A DNA stretch of 34,792 nucleotides from Nitrososphaerota archaeon (GCA_029782475.1 JARPSM010000013.1:1-34792); one strand, 5' to 3'. Shown: positions 1-8,121, numbered from the stretch's first letter. Translations and numbers: made by a program. The notes: a model not told the origin generated them from the sequence alone.

Positions 1-180
1 TTTTTTTGTCTTTTCCATTCAAGAGAATTCTTTGATGGTGGAGAGTGTGGATTTTCATAGTAGGCTTGGCTTTTTTTCTAAATCTTTGTTTACCTTGACT
101 ATATTCTCAATGATTAATTTTGTCTGTATTGACTCCTCTTGTAATTGCATGATGATCTTCTCATGGCCGCAAGCTGACAT
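1..180 (-). pseudogene. IS66-like transposase, N-terminal fragment, frameshifted and cut by the window edge
   Basis: Reading the minus strand from ATG at 180 gives MSACGHEKIIMQLQEESIQ, a helical stretch, then a stop. One frame over, the sequence continues as AYYENPHSPPSKNSLEWKR, which resembles the conserved N-terminal block of IS66-family transposases (YENPHxPPSK type). The two frames meet at a run of seven T (seven A on the coding strand) at 71-77. Removing one A joins them, so the break is probably homopolymer slippage, in the genome or in sequencing. Programmed frameshifting cannot be excluded. The rest of the gene lies beyond base 1. Family assignment rests on this short motif alone. Confidence 0.6.
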
Positions 181-370
181 GTATTGTATTCTGGTTTAGT
201 TGATCTTTGATCTTTTTGTCTAATGTTATTGATTTGTGCGTGAAGGTTGATACATACATACATACGCCCAAACTGTGTCTCGGCTTTGTAGTAGATGTCA
301 CGTCATGAGAGTGATCCAAGTGATACATCATCAGGCATGTCTTTCCAGTCTGGAAGGTCTGAACGCACTG

Positions 371-694
371 CTACCAGGGATTCGTTATCAGGCATTCTAC
401 CCACCGACCACCGCTGAAACGCCAACGAGGGCTCCGGACTTTGCACGCATCAGGGTTGCCTCTGCTGGAATCATCGCGTGTGCAGGTACTGTATAAAACT
501 GCTCTTGGAACTGTATCATGAAGAGTATTCCTCTCTTTGATACCTGCTCTCTCTCCTCTTAGCAGTGTATCTGCATGTACTGCCGGAACCGGCGGAAATG
601 CAATGCTGGCAGTTTGTTTGGTGCATCGTTCCACCTGTATTTGTGAATTGTTTAGATTGGTTTCATTTACACTGTATGAATCATTTGAATTCAT
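371..694 (-). CDS. Hypothetical protein of 107 residues with a strong Shine-Dalgarno site
   Basis: I do not recognise this product. The case for translation is a near-perfect AAGGAGGA about seven bases upstream of the ATG at 694 (seen as tcctcctt on the plus strand near 703-710), unusual in this window where most genes look leaderless. The first 21 residues are Asn/Ser-rich and polar; the rest is Cys- and Arg-rich and not obviously folded. Another minus-strand frame over roughly 380-530 encodes a hydrophobic Gly/Ala/Val stretch (KSGALVGVSAVVGG), so the ORF may be frameshifted after its first third. Base composition here is more GC-rich than the surroundings, which fits acquired DNA. It lies between two transposase remnants. 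Confidence 0.3.
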   Translation of the reverse strand: MNSNDSYSVNETNLNNSQIQVERCTKQTASIAFPPVPAVHADTLLRGERAGIKERNTLHDTVPRAVLYSTCTRDDSSRGNPDACKVRSPRWRFSGGRWVECLITNPW

Positions 695-808
695 TTGGTT
701 TCCTCCTTAAAGGACTGTACCGCACACCCATCCGCTGAGTCGGTTTCCAGCTTGCGCTAAAAATAAAATGGGTTTGGGCCAGCAGGCTCAGTCAGGAAAA
801 AAATTATT

Positions 809-1039
809 CTAGAGTTTTGACTCTATCTTTTTGAGAATGTCTATCATCTCTGTGTGGTTTTGTTTCTGCGATGATATCATCTCCTTCTGCGATGATATCA
901 TCTCCTTCTGCGATGATGCTATCTCCTTGAGAATCTCTGTCTGTTTGCCTGAGCGTTCATCAAGATGTTTCAGGATTGTATTTTGCTCGTTGAATCGCTC
1001 ATGCAGCTTCTTTGCCACATTGTCTGTTGCAAGCATCAT
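809..1039 (-). CDS. Small coiled-coil protein with exact heptad repeats
   Basis: The predicted 76-residue protein is almost all helix: a polar N-terminus (MMLATDNVAKKLHERFNEQN), then a heptad pattern containing tandem SSQKEMI units, ending in DILKKIESKL. No membrane segment, Cys or catalytic motif is visible. The repeat unit is exactly seven codons, so copy-number change would lengthen a coiled coil without shifting phase. It sits among mobile-element debris, and its start is only 28 bases from the IS-end repeat at 1067. It may be an accessory gene of a lost element. Function unknown; real expression is uncertain. Confidence 0.45.
   Translation of the reverse strand: MMLATDNVAKKLHERFNEQNTILKHLDERSGKQTEILKEIASSQKEMISSQKEMISSQKQNHTEMIDILKKIESKL
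864..926. repeat. Three tandem 21-bp units inside the coiled-coil gene
   Basis: Units begin at 864, 885 and 906. The first two are identical (ttctgcgatgatatcatctc plus c) and the third differs at a few bases. Each unit codes for one heptad on the minus strand. Confidence 0.9.
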
Positions 1040-1066
1040 GTATATTCCTACGGCACCGGCAATAAT

Positions 1067-1195
1067 AGATGAGTTGTGTAATTATTTTTAAGTATGGGTT
1101 TTGAGTAGGTTAATTTCCAGAAATTCGCCTATATTGAATTTGTAGGCACAAATTTGACTAAAATTCAAAATGTTGTCAAAAACCATTTCAATTAC
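1067..1195 (+). repeat. 129-bp IS-end sequence, copy A
   Basis: This stretch recurs at 18841-18969 with the same length, no indels and only a handful of substitutions. Here it leads directly into a decayed transposase reading frame that starts at about 1154, so it is probably the left end of that insertion sequence including the start of its transposase. The first shared bases are agatgagttgtgtaattatt. Confidence 0.85.
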
Positions 1196-1916
1196 GCAAT
1201 TGATCTAAAGAATGCAGGGCACAGATCGGCTGTACATCCAAGAAAAAAGGCGATTCTATGGCAAAAATCGTGCGTAAATTGCTGTTGGATTGCATCAGAA
1301 ATGGTATCCAGACAGGTTTGGTTGGTAGATAGAGAATTTTTTTCAACTGGTGTGATTCATGAATTGAAACTAACAAAAAAAATATTTCTAATGCCTGCAG
1401 TAAAGACTTTGGTAGTCAAAAATGCAATAATGGAATACGTTGCAGGGACAAGGGCAGCGATATCTGAATGTAAAATTCATTCTGCATCAGGGCATGTTGA
1501 ATCATACACTCTGGTGATCATTCCGAATCCAAATCCAAAACTTGCCAAGTCCGAGATTACAGACCAACCTGGTATTTGCAACAAACATGCCAAAAGGAAA
1601 AATATTTGGAGATCTCCATTCTCTGCCAGAAGAATATCGTGCAAGATGGGGGATTGAGACAGGCTATTATGCATGTGTGGAAAAGTTTAGGCCTAGAACG
1701 ACAAGCAGGAATCATTCTGTAATATATTTCTATTTTCTCTATTCGTTAATTTTGTTTAATACATGGATAATTGCAAACACTATGTTTGCAAAGGGAAATT
1801 CTTACAACAACGACAAGCCGATTTTAAACATCGCAATGCTGAAATGTATTATGGAGATGATTGTCGTGGATTGGTTTAGAGACCGAGGAAAGTATCATTT
1901 GGAATGCAAAAGATGA
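1154..1916 (+). pseudogene. Decayed IS4/ISH3-like DDE transposase
   Basis: Two overlapping plus-strand frames make up one broken transposase. Frame one (1154-1657, possible TTG start) includes NHFNYAIDL, which may hold the first catalytic Asp, and WLVDREFFSTGVIHEL, matching the second-Asp block of IS4-superfamily enzymes. The frame then shifts near 1542-1657. Frame two carries YRARWGIETGYYACVEKFRPR, the Y-x2-R-x3-E block with the third acidic residue, followed by a hydrophobic helix typical of the C-terminus. The total is shorter than usual for this superfamily, and the sequence after YAIDL looks internally deleted. The gene ends inside an 88-bp tandem duplication. Family level is likely; subgroup is a guess. 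Confidence 0.75.
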
Positions 1917-2022
1917 GTCACTTTTCCATCTACTAGTTATGGATATGATTACAGTAGATTGGTTTAGAGACCGTGGAAAATATCATTTGGGATGCAAAGA
2001 ATGAGTCACTTTTCCATCTACT
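1847..2022 (+). repeat. 88-bp tandem duplication at the transposase 3' end
   Basis: Copy one is 1847-1934 and copy two 1935-2022. The last 66 bases of each are nearly identical (starting gattggtttagagaccg) and the first 22 are diverged but alignable. Each copy encodes a version of the transposase C-terminus, VDWFRDRGKYHL, followed by a stop, so the second copy is untranslated surplus. Divergence indicates an old duplication. Confidence 0.85.
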
Positions 2023-2078
2023 GATTATCAGGTTATTTTACTGAAAATGAATCATCATTGTTTGGATTTCCAAATGCC

Positions 2079-2201
2079 ATGTTACTCTATGCGTTAATGC
2101 CCTTTGCATTAATCTGGTTTGGTACTAGAAAAGATGGATGTGGAAGTTGTAATCAAACATATAATATTTCAGAAACAGAGCATGAAAAAAATAAAAAATG
2201 A
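2079..2201 (+). CDS. Small membrane protein of 40 residues with a CxxC pair
   Basis: From ATG at 2079 the frame reads one hydrophobic segment (MLLYALMPFALIWFG), then a charged turn with GCGSCNQ, and a polar tail rich in Glu and Lys. An in-frame TTG at 2058 would add seven residues (LFGFPNA) and lengthen the hydrophobic part. The upstream frame is closed by a TGA at 2022, at the junction with the IS duplication. It is either a genuine small membrane protein with a possible metal or redox CxxC, or the surviving C-terminus of a membrane gene cut by the IS. I do not recognise the family. Confidence 0.4.
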   Translation: MLLYALMPFALIWFGTRKDGCGSCNQTYNISETEHEKNKK

Positions 2202-2369
2202 TATTTAATTTTTTATCAAAGCAGATAAAATTATAGCAGTTCAAATAATGATTTTCATGAAATATAGAAAGATTTGACTTGGAAACCTGTCTGTTCAAAC
2301 TGAAATAACAATTGGATAAATGAATTTAAAATAAAGTATATTCAGTTTAAATGGAAAATAGGATTTGAA

Positions 2370-2534
2370 ATGACTGAACAAGATGAATATCATCAAAAAG
2401 ATATGTATGAATTACTAGATGAAATTAATACAAAAACTAAATTTTGGTTCCAAAAATTAAAAGAACAATCAAAAAATACAAGTATGAAAATGCAAGTAAT
2501 CATAATTAAGAATCTATTTTTTTGCAATGACTAA
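2370..2534 (+). CDS. Small hypothetical protein of 54 residues
   Basis: The ATG at 2370 opens a frame whose product begins MTEQDEYHQKDMYELLDEIN and continues with an amphipathic Lys-rich helix, ending KNLFFCND. Acidic-then-basic helical composition fits a small soluble protein. Its last 21 bases overlap, tail to tail, the end of the methyltransferase gene on the other strand. An AT-rich stretch (aaataaagtatattc) about 35 bases upstream could be a promoter. No known family recognised. 2202-2369 shows nothing codable. Confidence 0.4.
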   Translation: MTEQDEYHQKDMYELLDEINTKTKFWFQKLKEQSKNTSMKMQVIIIKNLFFCND

Positions 2535-3398
2535 ATCTACATCATAATTCAAAGTTGCACGTGGATTGAGTTTTAAATTCCAAGGTATGTGAGAAAAAGT
2601 ATTTGTTTGTAAAGTAATTTTAAAGTCTAAATTCTGTAAATTTGTGCGTAATAATTTTTCATTAAGAGGATTTTTTACAGAATTAATTCCCCTATCAAAA
2701 TCATATGGATCACTAATAACAAAATACCCCTTATGGATTTGTTTTGAAACATGTTTTAAAAAGTCCATAGGTTCAACAAGTTCTAAAACATTTAGTGCCA
2801 GAATAAGATCAAAAGATAATTTTCCAAATATAGGAGATAAAAAGTCGGCTACAACATAATCAAGATTATTTTTGGATAATTTTTTTGCAATTTTTAAAGC
2901 GAAAAAGGATCTATCAACACCAAACACCATCTTGTGATATTTAGCTAAAAAGGAAGTGGTAATACCAATAGAGCACCCATACTCCAAAACAAGATTAGAC
3001 TTTTGTAAAGAATTAAGATTTTTTTGTATTTCAGAATAGAATTTTGAAGATTTACTGTTTTGATATATCAGTGACCATCGTTCTTCAAGGGCAGTTCTAT
3101 CTTCATGGGTTTGAGAAATATTTGATAATGAAGATTTACAAAATTTCTTGAGTTTTATACTTTCAATTAATCGATAGAGTTTGCCTCCTAGTTTTTTACG
3201 TGATGAAAGATAAAGAGAAAAATCATTCCATAGAATAGGTATTTTTTCAATTATAGGGTATTGTCCATTACATTTGGGACATTCTAAAATTCCTTCAACT
3301 ATTTCCTTGTCTTGTTTGAATGAATCTAATTCTAATTTTGAGCCGCAATTTATGCATTTTAAAAATTCAAGGCTAGATTCTAACATGTTAGATGACAA
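2514..3398 (-). CDS. SAM-dependent methyltransferase with N-terminal Trm112-like zinc ribbon
   Basis: The 294-residue product starts with a zinc-binding module: CINCGSKLEL near residues 15-24 and CPKCNGQYPIIEKIPIL near 38-55, which matches the Trm112/UPF0434 pattern of two CxxC knuckles followed by a YPI-xx-IP strand. A linker of about 60 residues leads to a class I Rossmann methyltransferase: motif I is LVLEYGCSIGITTSFLA, motif II the acidic FGVDRSFFA, and later SFDLILALNVLEL. The combination is seen in methyltransferases with unknown small-molecule or glycan targets; the substrate cannot be read from the sequence. The start shown is TTG (MSSNMLE); an ATG four codons in is an alternative. 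It stands alone, convergent with a tiny ORF. Confidence 0.75.
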   Translation of the reverse strand: MSSNMLESSLEFLKCINCGSKLELDSFKQDKEIVEGILECPKCNGQYPIIEKIPILWNDFSLYLSSRKKLGGKLYRLIESIKLKKFCKSSLSNISQTHEDRTALEERWSLIYQNSKSSKFYSEIQKNLNSLQKSNLVLEYGCSIGITTSFLAKYHKMVFGVDRSFFALKIAKKLSKNNLDYVVADFLSPIFGKLSFDLILALNVLELVEPMDFLKHVSKQIHKGYFVISDPYDFDRGINSVKNPLNEKLLRTNLQNLDFKITLQTNTFSHIPWNLKLNPRATLNYDVDLVIAKK

Positions 3399-3480
3399 AT
3401 CAATAGGTTTTGAATTAATAATTCTTTGATAGTAAAAATCAAGGTAATCTTAAATGGAGTAATTCGGAATTTTATTCAAA

Positions 3481-4677
3481 TTGGGAGAATTTCAAGAATT
3501 TGCAGATGCTTTGTTTGGACAATTATCAGTTGAAATTAATGAAGAAAAAGAAATTGTAGAACTAGCAACCAAGGCTAGGGACGATATTGCAGACAAAGTA
3601 CAATTCAAAGAATTAGATGTTATTGCGACTGAAATATTACCTGATTTTAAAAATAAAATAAAAGAATTTGTAGGAATACAAATTCCAGAAAATATTTCGT
3701 TAAAATTTCCAGAATTAGAAGAGTTGAAAAGAATCAAGGGAAACAAAGTATTTGCAGATAAAGAATCAAAAGAATTTGTCAGAGAATTATTTAATGCAGT
3801 TGCAAAAGAAAACCTAACAAAGATTGCAGAATTGATGCAACAAGATACTGCAAAATATTTAGTATATTCTACATATGCTATTCAATACATTTCAAAAATT
3901 ACAACAACATATGGAGATTATTTAGACTCTGAAATTTATTTGAATAAATTCATTTTGTCAAGATATCCACAAATAATTTTACATAAACAAGGTGAACCAT
4001 ATGATTCAAGATTTCAAAATGTTAACTCAGGATATTTAGGAGCAGTGAAAATGACAGTTCTTGAAGAATTAATTCATTCAACGCAAGAAAATCTTCAACA
4101 AGTAAACAAAAGAGCAGCAATGGAAGTAAATAAAATAAATGAAGAGTTGGCCAAAATCATCTTATCATTAGATACTGAAACAATCAATAAATTATCAGAG
4201 TATTGTCAATTACAAGCAGTTCCAGATGATTTTCCATTTGCAAAAAAAGCTAATTTATTTTTCTTTTTGAATCCAGATCACTTCTTAATTGAACAAATTG
4301 GACCAGATGTAATGACATTCACTCATGTAAAAATAGATCCTAAAATTGGAGAATCAATTCCAGAGTTACTAGATATTTACAAAAGATGGTTAGTTCCAAT
4401 CCAACAACATCATGCTGCATTTACTGCAATGGAGGGAATGGCAGCATTTGTTATTGAAAAAATCCTAAAAGATGATCAAGATTTTCAAAATTATTTATCA
4501 ACATTCATGGGAACTGACTTTTCATCATATCAAGTAAGGAAAAGTATGGGTAAGGACTTTACAAAAATACTATATGAAAAACTAGGTAAAGATACGTTCA
4601 AAAAAATGATAGAAATCCCTCCAAATACCAGAGAACTCAAGGAGCCACAACTATATCTTAAAAAACTGAGTTTGTAA
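3481..4677 (+). CDS. Conserved hypothetical protein of 398 residues
   Basis: I do not recognise a family. The protein is soluble, mostly helical, acidic and Lys-rich, without signal peptide or membrane segment. Two blocks could hold a metal site: TVLEELIHSTQENL near residues 195-208 and IQQHHAAFTAMEGMAAFVIE near 304-323; together they loosely resemble a zincin-like arrangement, but there is no canonical HExxH, so this is speculation. The start is TTG at 3481, chosen because a TATA-like cttaaatgg lies about 25-32 bases upstream, fitting leaderless transcription. It is followed after one stop and three bases by the SirB1-like gene, so the two are very likely one operon. Confidence 0.7.
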   Translation: MGEFQEFADALFGQLSVEINEEKEIVELATKARDDIADKVQFKELDVIATEILPDFKNKIKEFVGIQIPENISLKFPELEELKRIKGNKVFADKESKEFVRELFNAVAKENLTKIAELMQQDTAKYLVYSTYAIQYISKITTTYGDYLDSEIYLNKFILSRYPQIILHKQGEPYDSRFQNVNSGYLGAVKMTVLEELIHSTQENLQQVNKRAAMEVNKINEELAKIILSLDTETINKLSEYCQLQAVPDDFPFAKKANLFFFLNPDHFLIEQIGPDVMTFTHVKIDPKIGESIPELLDIYKRWLVPIQQHHAAFTAMEGMAAFVIEKILKDDQDFQNYLSTFMGTDFSSYQVRKSMGKDFTKILYEKLGKDTFKKMIEIPPNTRELKEPQLYLKKLSL

Positions 4678-4680
4678 TAA

Positions 4681-5499
4681 TTGGAAGAAAAATTTGATCC
4701 ATTAGTTGCAGAGTGGCTTGCATTTGTAAAGAATCCAAATTTCAACTTGGTCGAAAAATGTCTCAAGTTTTCACAAATTTTAGAATATCCAGATCTAAAT
4801 GTGGATGATTATATTCAAAAAATCAATCATATTGGAAAATCACTAAAAGAATCAATCAGTGATGTGAAAAATCCAACGTATTTGATTTCAATGTTAAACG
4901 AATATCTTTTTGAAAATTTAGCTTTTAGTGGAGATGATGATGACTACTATAACCCAAAAAATAATTTTCTAAATGAAGTAATTGATAAAAAAACAGGACT
5001 TCCGATCACCATTTCAATTCTATATGTGGAAATTGCAAAATTTATTGGATTAGAATTAAAGATAGTGGGATTTCCCAGTCATGTTTTGGTAAAATACAAT
5101 GAAGAGATGATTTTGGATCCATTTTATGATGGGCGTTTGCTAGATATAGATGACTTGCAAGATATTCTTGATGTAAATTATGGAGGACAATTAGAATTTA
5201 AACCAGAATTTCTTGATGAAGTCGAACCAGAACAAATACTTGTAAGACTAACTAGAAATTTAAAAAATTCTTACGTCCAATCATTTGTTTATGAAAAAGC
5301 TTTACGATGTGTAAACATGGTATTATCTATTGAACCAGAATCACCTGAAGATATCAGAGACAAAGGGATTTTAGAAGACAGATTAAAAAATTATGAAATT
5401 GCTTTAAAATATTTGAATAAATATTTAGAAATAAACCCAAATGCAGAAGATGTAGATTTTATTTTAGAATTAATTAGAAGTATAAAGACAAAAAATTAA
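4681..5499 (+). CDS. SirB1-like transglutaminase-fold/TPR protein
   Basis: The 272-residue product matches the SirB1/YchA family. An N-terminal helical region leads to YYNPKNNFLNEVIDKKTGLP (near residues 97-116), then ITISILYVEIAKFIGLELKI, GFPSHVLVKY and ILDPFYDGRLL. These are the family's transglutaminase-like core blocks; the usual catalytic Cys position is not Cys here (ITIS), as is common in this family, so enzymatic activity is doubtful. The C-terminus has helices with a TPR flavour (YEIALKYLNKYLEINPNAED). The start is TTG, three bases after the upstream stop, so the gene is probably co-transcribed with the preceding hypothetical gene. Its stop overlaps the end of a convergent small gene. 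The cellular role of the family is poorly known. Confidence 0.8.
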   Translation: MEEKFDPLVAEWLAFVKNPNFNLVEKCLKFSQILEYPDLNVDDYIQKINHIGKSLKESISDVKNPTYLISMLNEYLFENLAFSGDDDDYYNPKNNFLNEVIDKKTGLPITISILYVEIAKFIGLELKIVGFPSHVLVKYNEEMILDPFYDGRLLDIDDLQDILDVNYGGQLEFKPEFLDEVEPEQILVRLTRNLKNSYVQSFVYEKALRCVNMVLSIEPESPEDIRDKGILEDRLKNYEIALKYLNKYLEINPNAEDVDFILELIRSIKTKN

Positions 5500-5666
5500 T
5501 CAATAATTGAATCTACATCAGTTCCTTTTTTGATCATAGAGATTTCATGACGAGCAATTTTGTTTCTTAGTGCTTGTTTGAGGATATCAACTTCACTTCT
5601 AAGTAATGCAATTTCGTCTTCAAGTTTTGCAACTCTCTCATAGATGGTTTCAGCTTCTGAACTCAT
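5496..5666 (-). CDS. Small coiled-coil protein of 56 residues
   Basis: The minus strand from ATG at 5666 encodes MSSEAETIYERVAKLEDEIA, followed by a regular heptad helix (LLRSEVDILKQALRNKI) and an acidic tail ending DSIID. Leu/Ile spacing is that of a short parallel coiled coil, perhaps a dimerising regulator or adaptor. The stop codon overlaps the last bases of the SirB1-like gene on the opposite strand. Clean frame, typical codon use and a start just after an A/T-rich stretch make it a likely real gene. No known family name recognised. The 210 bases after its start, up to 5877, hold no gene that I can see. Confidence 0.65.
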   Translation of the reverse strand: MSSEAETIYERVAKLEDEIALLRSEVDILKQALRNKIARHEISMIKKGTDVDSIID

Positions 5667-5877
5667 AATTATCTATCAGCAAAAATTTGTCTTAAAAAGT
5701 TATGGGTAAATGTTTTGATGGACAGGTGGGTTTTTTTGAACTATAATTCAGACTAGGAAATATTGACTTTTTCTTTTAAAGACTGACTATTTTAGGCATA
5801 ATTTTCATTCAAAAAAGGTCTCAATCATACTCTTTCTAGATTTAATTTAATCATAAATTGTAATTTTAAAAAGATTT

Positions 5878-6843
5878 TTGTATTCTTGTTTTGAAGAAAA
5901 TGAATTGGATTACTTGCCATTTGTCAAATTCTTAAAATCTCAAATTTCTGATGATGTTTCTTGCAGTTTTGAACAAATTGAGCAAATTTTAGGAAAGCCT
6001 ATGCCTAGTTCTGCATACAAATATCCCGCATGGTGGGCAAATTCCCCTACTCATACACTGATGAATGCCGTTTTACATGCTGGATGGATGTCAAAAAAAA
6101 CAAATTTACAAAAAAAGACTGTTTCATTTTACAAGGATTCTTTGGCAATACAAAAGGCAGTATTAACTAAAGGTAAAAAAATAAAAAAACATACAATCGA
6201 TTTGGAAAAAGAAAAAGAATTTAGAAGAAATAGAGATACTCAATTGGAAAAAGAAAAACCCGATTTTGTTGTTGGTGGTAAAAATATCTATTTTGAACAG
6301 TTGATTGATGAATTTGTTTCCCATATTACTAAAGGTAAAACCGAAATTTACAATGAAGCAAGTGTTCAGTATGAACTTGCAATGTTTCTTAGAGAGAAAA
6401 TTCCAGATTATAAAATTCAACTAGAACGAAATGTAAAATTCTTTAATTTAGAAAAAAAGAATTTTGTGAAAAAAGAGATCGATATTGTATTGTTTATCAA
6501 GTCTCAAAATAAGAAATTTGCAATTGAAATAAAATTTCCAGTAAATGGTGAAATACCAATTCAAATGTTTCATTTTTGCAAAGATGTTAAATTCTTAGAA
6601 CAATTAAAAGAATCAGGCTTTACTGACAATTTCTTTTTAGCTCTTACCCCTCATAGATCTTTTTGGAACGATAATGGGAAACAAGGTACAATATATGAAA
6701 AATTTAGAAAAGAAAAAGAATTGTATGGAAAAATCAAAAATGACATCGGCGATAGTACAGAAAAAGTGAATCTCAATGGCAGGCACAAAATTAATTGGCT
6801 TTCAATAAATGATACTGTAAGATACTTTGTAATGAGAGTCTAG
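5878..6843 (+). CDS. DUF7662-like domain fused to a PD-(D/E)XK nuclease
   Basis: Residues 10-85 (LDYLPFVKFLKSQ through KTVSFYKD) show the DUF7662-type pattern: FEQIEQILGKPMPSSAYKYP, then WWAN and HAGWMSKKTNL. That domain is often met in genes near restriction enzymes. A Lys-rich linker leads to a C-terminal nuclease: ASVQYELAMFLREKI (conserved Glu helix), KKEIDIVLFIK (Asp) and KFAIEIKFPV (E-x-K). This order matches the PD-(D/E)XK fold. The start is TTG at 5878. The stop is three bases before the next nuclease gene, so the two are probably one operon. A defence or DNA-processing role is inferred; the domain name is from memory of the pattern and was not searched. Confidence 0.65.
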   Translation: MYSCFEENELDYLPFVKFLKSQISDDVSCSFEQIEQILGKPMPSSAYKYPAWWANSPTHTLMNAVLHAGWMSKKTNLQKKTVSFYKDSLAIQKAVLTKGKKIKKHTIDLEKEKEFRRNRDTQLEKEKPDFVVGGKNIYFEQLIDEFVSHITKGKTEIYNEASVQYELAMFLREKIPDYKIQLERNVKFFNLEKKNFVKKEIDIVLFIKSQNKKFAIEIKFPVNGEIPIQMFHFCKDVKFLEQLKESGFTDNFFLALTPHRSFWNDNGKQGTIYEKFRKEKELYGKIKNDIGDSTEKVNLNGRHKINWLSINDTVRYFVMRV

Positions 6844-6846
6844 ATT

Positions 6847-7584
6847 TTGATCAAAATCAACAAAGAATCAGACATCACATATCTTAATGCATCAGTTACG
6901 GATTTTGCAGATTCTCTAGGGTACTGTGAGTACAAAATCCCACTATCAATTCAAGGGATTAAACCCAAACCTTCCCAGGCATTGATTCAAGGAACTAAAG
7001 CTCATTCTGCTGAAGAAAAATATGAAGCAGAACATGTTGAACTAGAACCAGTATCAGTTGAGCAAATTGAGGATAAAGAAGAAGACATTGAGTTTGCTCG
7101 AGAAAACATTCACTCTACCTTGATGATGCCCTTTGAATTTCCAAAAGAGAATGTATTGCTAACACTATCAGGCAGAATCGATAAAATTCTTAGAATTGAT
7201 GAAACTCTAGTAGTTCAAGATGACAAGTTTGCAGGTAGGCCTCAAGTGTATGATGGCAAGACACAGCCTTATCCTAGTCAACTACTGCAAGTGTTAGCAT
7301 ATCTCAATTCCAGTTTTTCAGCAAAAAGAAAACCAGATGTGGACGATTTTTTTGAAATGCCTCATACTCAGAAAAAATGGCAGATTAGAATTTGTGACAG
7401 AAAGACTAGAGAACCATACAAAGTATTCTCAGAAATACAAGATGCTTTCTCACTCCATTATCTACACACATCATTGCAGAAATTTACAACCATTTCACTT
7501 GGTATGGATGAACCTGAACACCACAATAGTGTAAACAAGTGTAATGCGTGTAATTTGAAATCTTTTTGTGATTATAAAATTTAG
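6847..7584 (+). CDS. Cas4-like RecB-family nuclease with an Fe-S cluster signature
   Basis: This 245-residue protein has the Cas4/RecB-exonuclease layout. An N-terminal Cys sits in LGYCEYKIPLS (near residue 27), followed by GTKAHSAEEKYEAE (the conserved His of motif I), LSGRIDKILRID (Asp) and LVVQDDKFAG (D-x-K), then QLLQVLAYLN (the QxxxY-type helix). Three Cys close the protein in CNACNLKSFC, which with the first Cys would ligate a 4Fe-4S cluster. Cas4 relatives cut or unwind DNA ends. No cas1, cas2 or CRISPR array is visible, so this is best seen as a stand-alone Cas4-like nuclease. The TTG start follows the upstream nuclease stop by three bases. Confidence 0.8.
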   Translation: MIKINKESDITYLNASVTDFADSLGYCEYKIPLSIQGIKPKPSQALIQGTKAHSAEEKYEAEHVELEPVSVEQIEDKEEDIEFARENIHSTLMMPFEFPKENVLLTLSGRIDKILRIDETLVVQDDKFAGRPQVYDGKTQPYPSQLLQVLAYLNSSFSAKRKPDVDDFFEMPHTQKKWQIRICDRKTREPYKVFSEIQDAFSLHYLHTSLQKFTTISLGMDEPEHHNSVNKCNACNLKSFCDYKI

Positions 7585-7587
7585 AAT

Positions 7588-8072
7588 CTAATTTGTTTCT
7601 GCATTATCTGCCACCATTCGAGCAAATGCGCTATTTAGTTCACTAACAATTCTTAATGAAATTTTGGATAATTTTTGCATTGTTTCAAAACTATCCCATG
7701 TAGGATTCAGCCCTTTCAGTATTGATGTAACTTCCATATTTTCAATAATGGGATCAATCCTTTCAGGAATGATGTACAATGCATTGTATGTCCATTTGAT
7801 CACGAATATCTTCAATTCTTGTCAAGTCATCAAATAGTGCTTTATTGATAATTCCCCTTTCCAATAGAAATTGCTTTGTAAATTACAGCTAAATTTGCTT
7901 CTAGAGTATTTTTTCGTGTAGTGAATTCGTTGCGATGTTCTTCAACAAACTGATTTGAATTGATTTTATCGCCTATTTTCATTACTGCCAAACATCTGGC
8001 AAATTGTGGACGTATATCAAAACCATAATTTTTATCAAAATCAAATTCTTTGAGAACTTTGCAAGCCTTCAC
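7588..8072 (-). pseudogene. Hypothetical gene broken by two frameshifts
   Basis: Three successive minus-strand frames read as one helical protein. Frame one, from GTG at 8072, gives KVLKEFDFDKNYGFDIRPQF and runs to AIYKAISIGK near 7860. Frame two continues as GIINKALFDDLTRIEDIRDQ. Frame three resumes at TYNALYIIPERIDPIIENME and ends at 7588 with MVADNAETN. Each segment has ordinary codon use and plausible helices, and none is complete alone, which argues for a recently inactivated gene. I do not recognise the family. It is convergent with, and three bases from, the Cas4-like gene. Sequencing error could explain one shift, less easily two. Confidence 0.6.
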
Positions 8073-8121
8073 GACGGCCTGTTAGTCGTTTTAGGTTATT
8101 TAGTGTAATTGTGTAAAAAAC

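Noticed and set aside
371-694. Annotating a frameshifted membrane peptide over roughly 380-530
   Set aside because: The alternative frame is short and closed upstream by a stop; only the ORF with the strong ribosome site was listed, at low confidence.
831-1091. Plus-strand frame with repeated FCDDIIS units
   Set aside because: It is the complement of the heptad-repeat gene; the minus-strand product has better composition and a clear coiled-coil pattern.
3481-4677. Metalloprotease from the EELIHS and HHAAFTAMEG blocks
   Set aside because: No HExxH motif or recognised zincin layout; kept as hypothetical.
6847-7584. CRISPR-Cas locus around the Cas4-like gene
   Set aside because: No repeat-spacer array and no cas1, cas2 or effector gene is visible on either side; a Cas4-like fold alone does not make a CRISPR locus.
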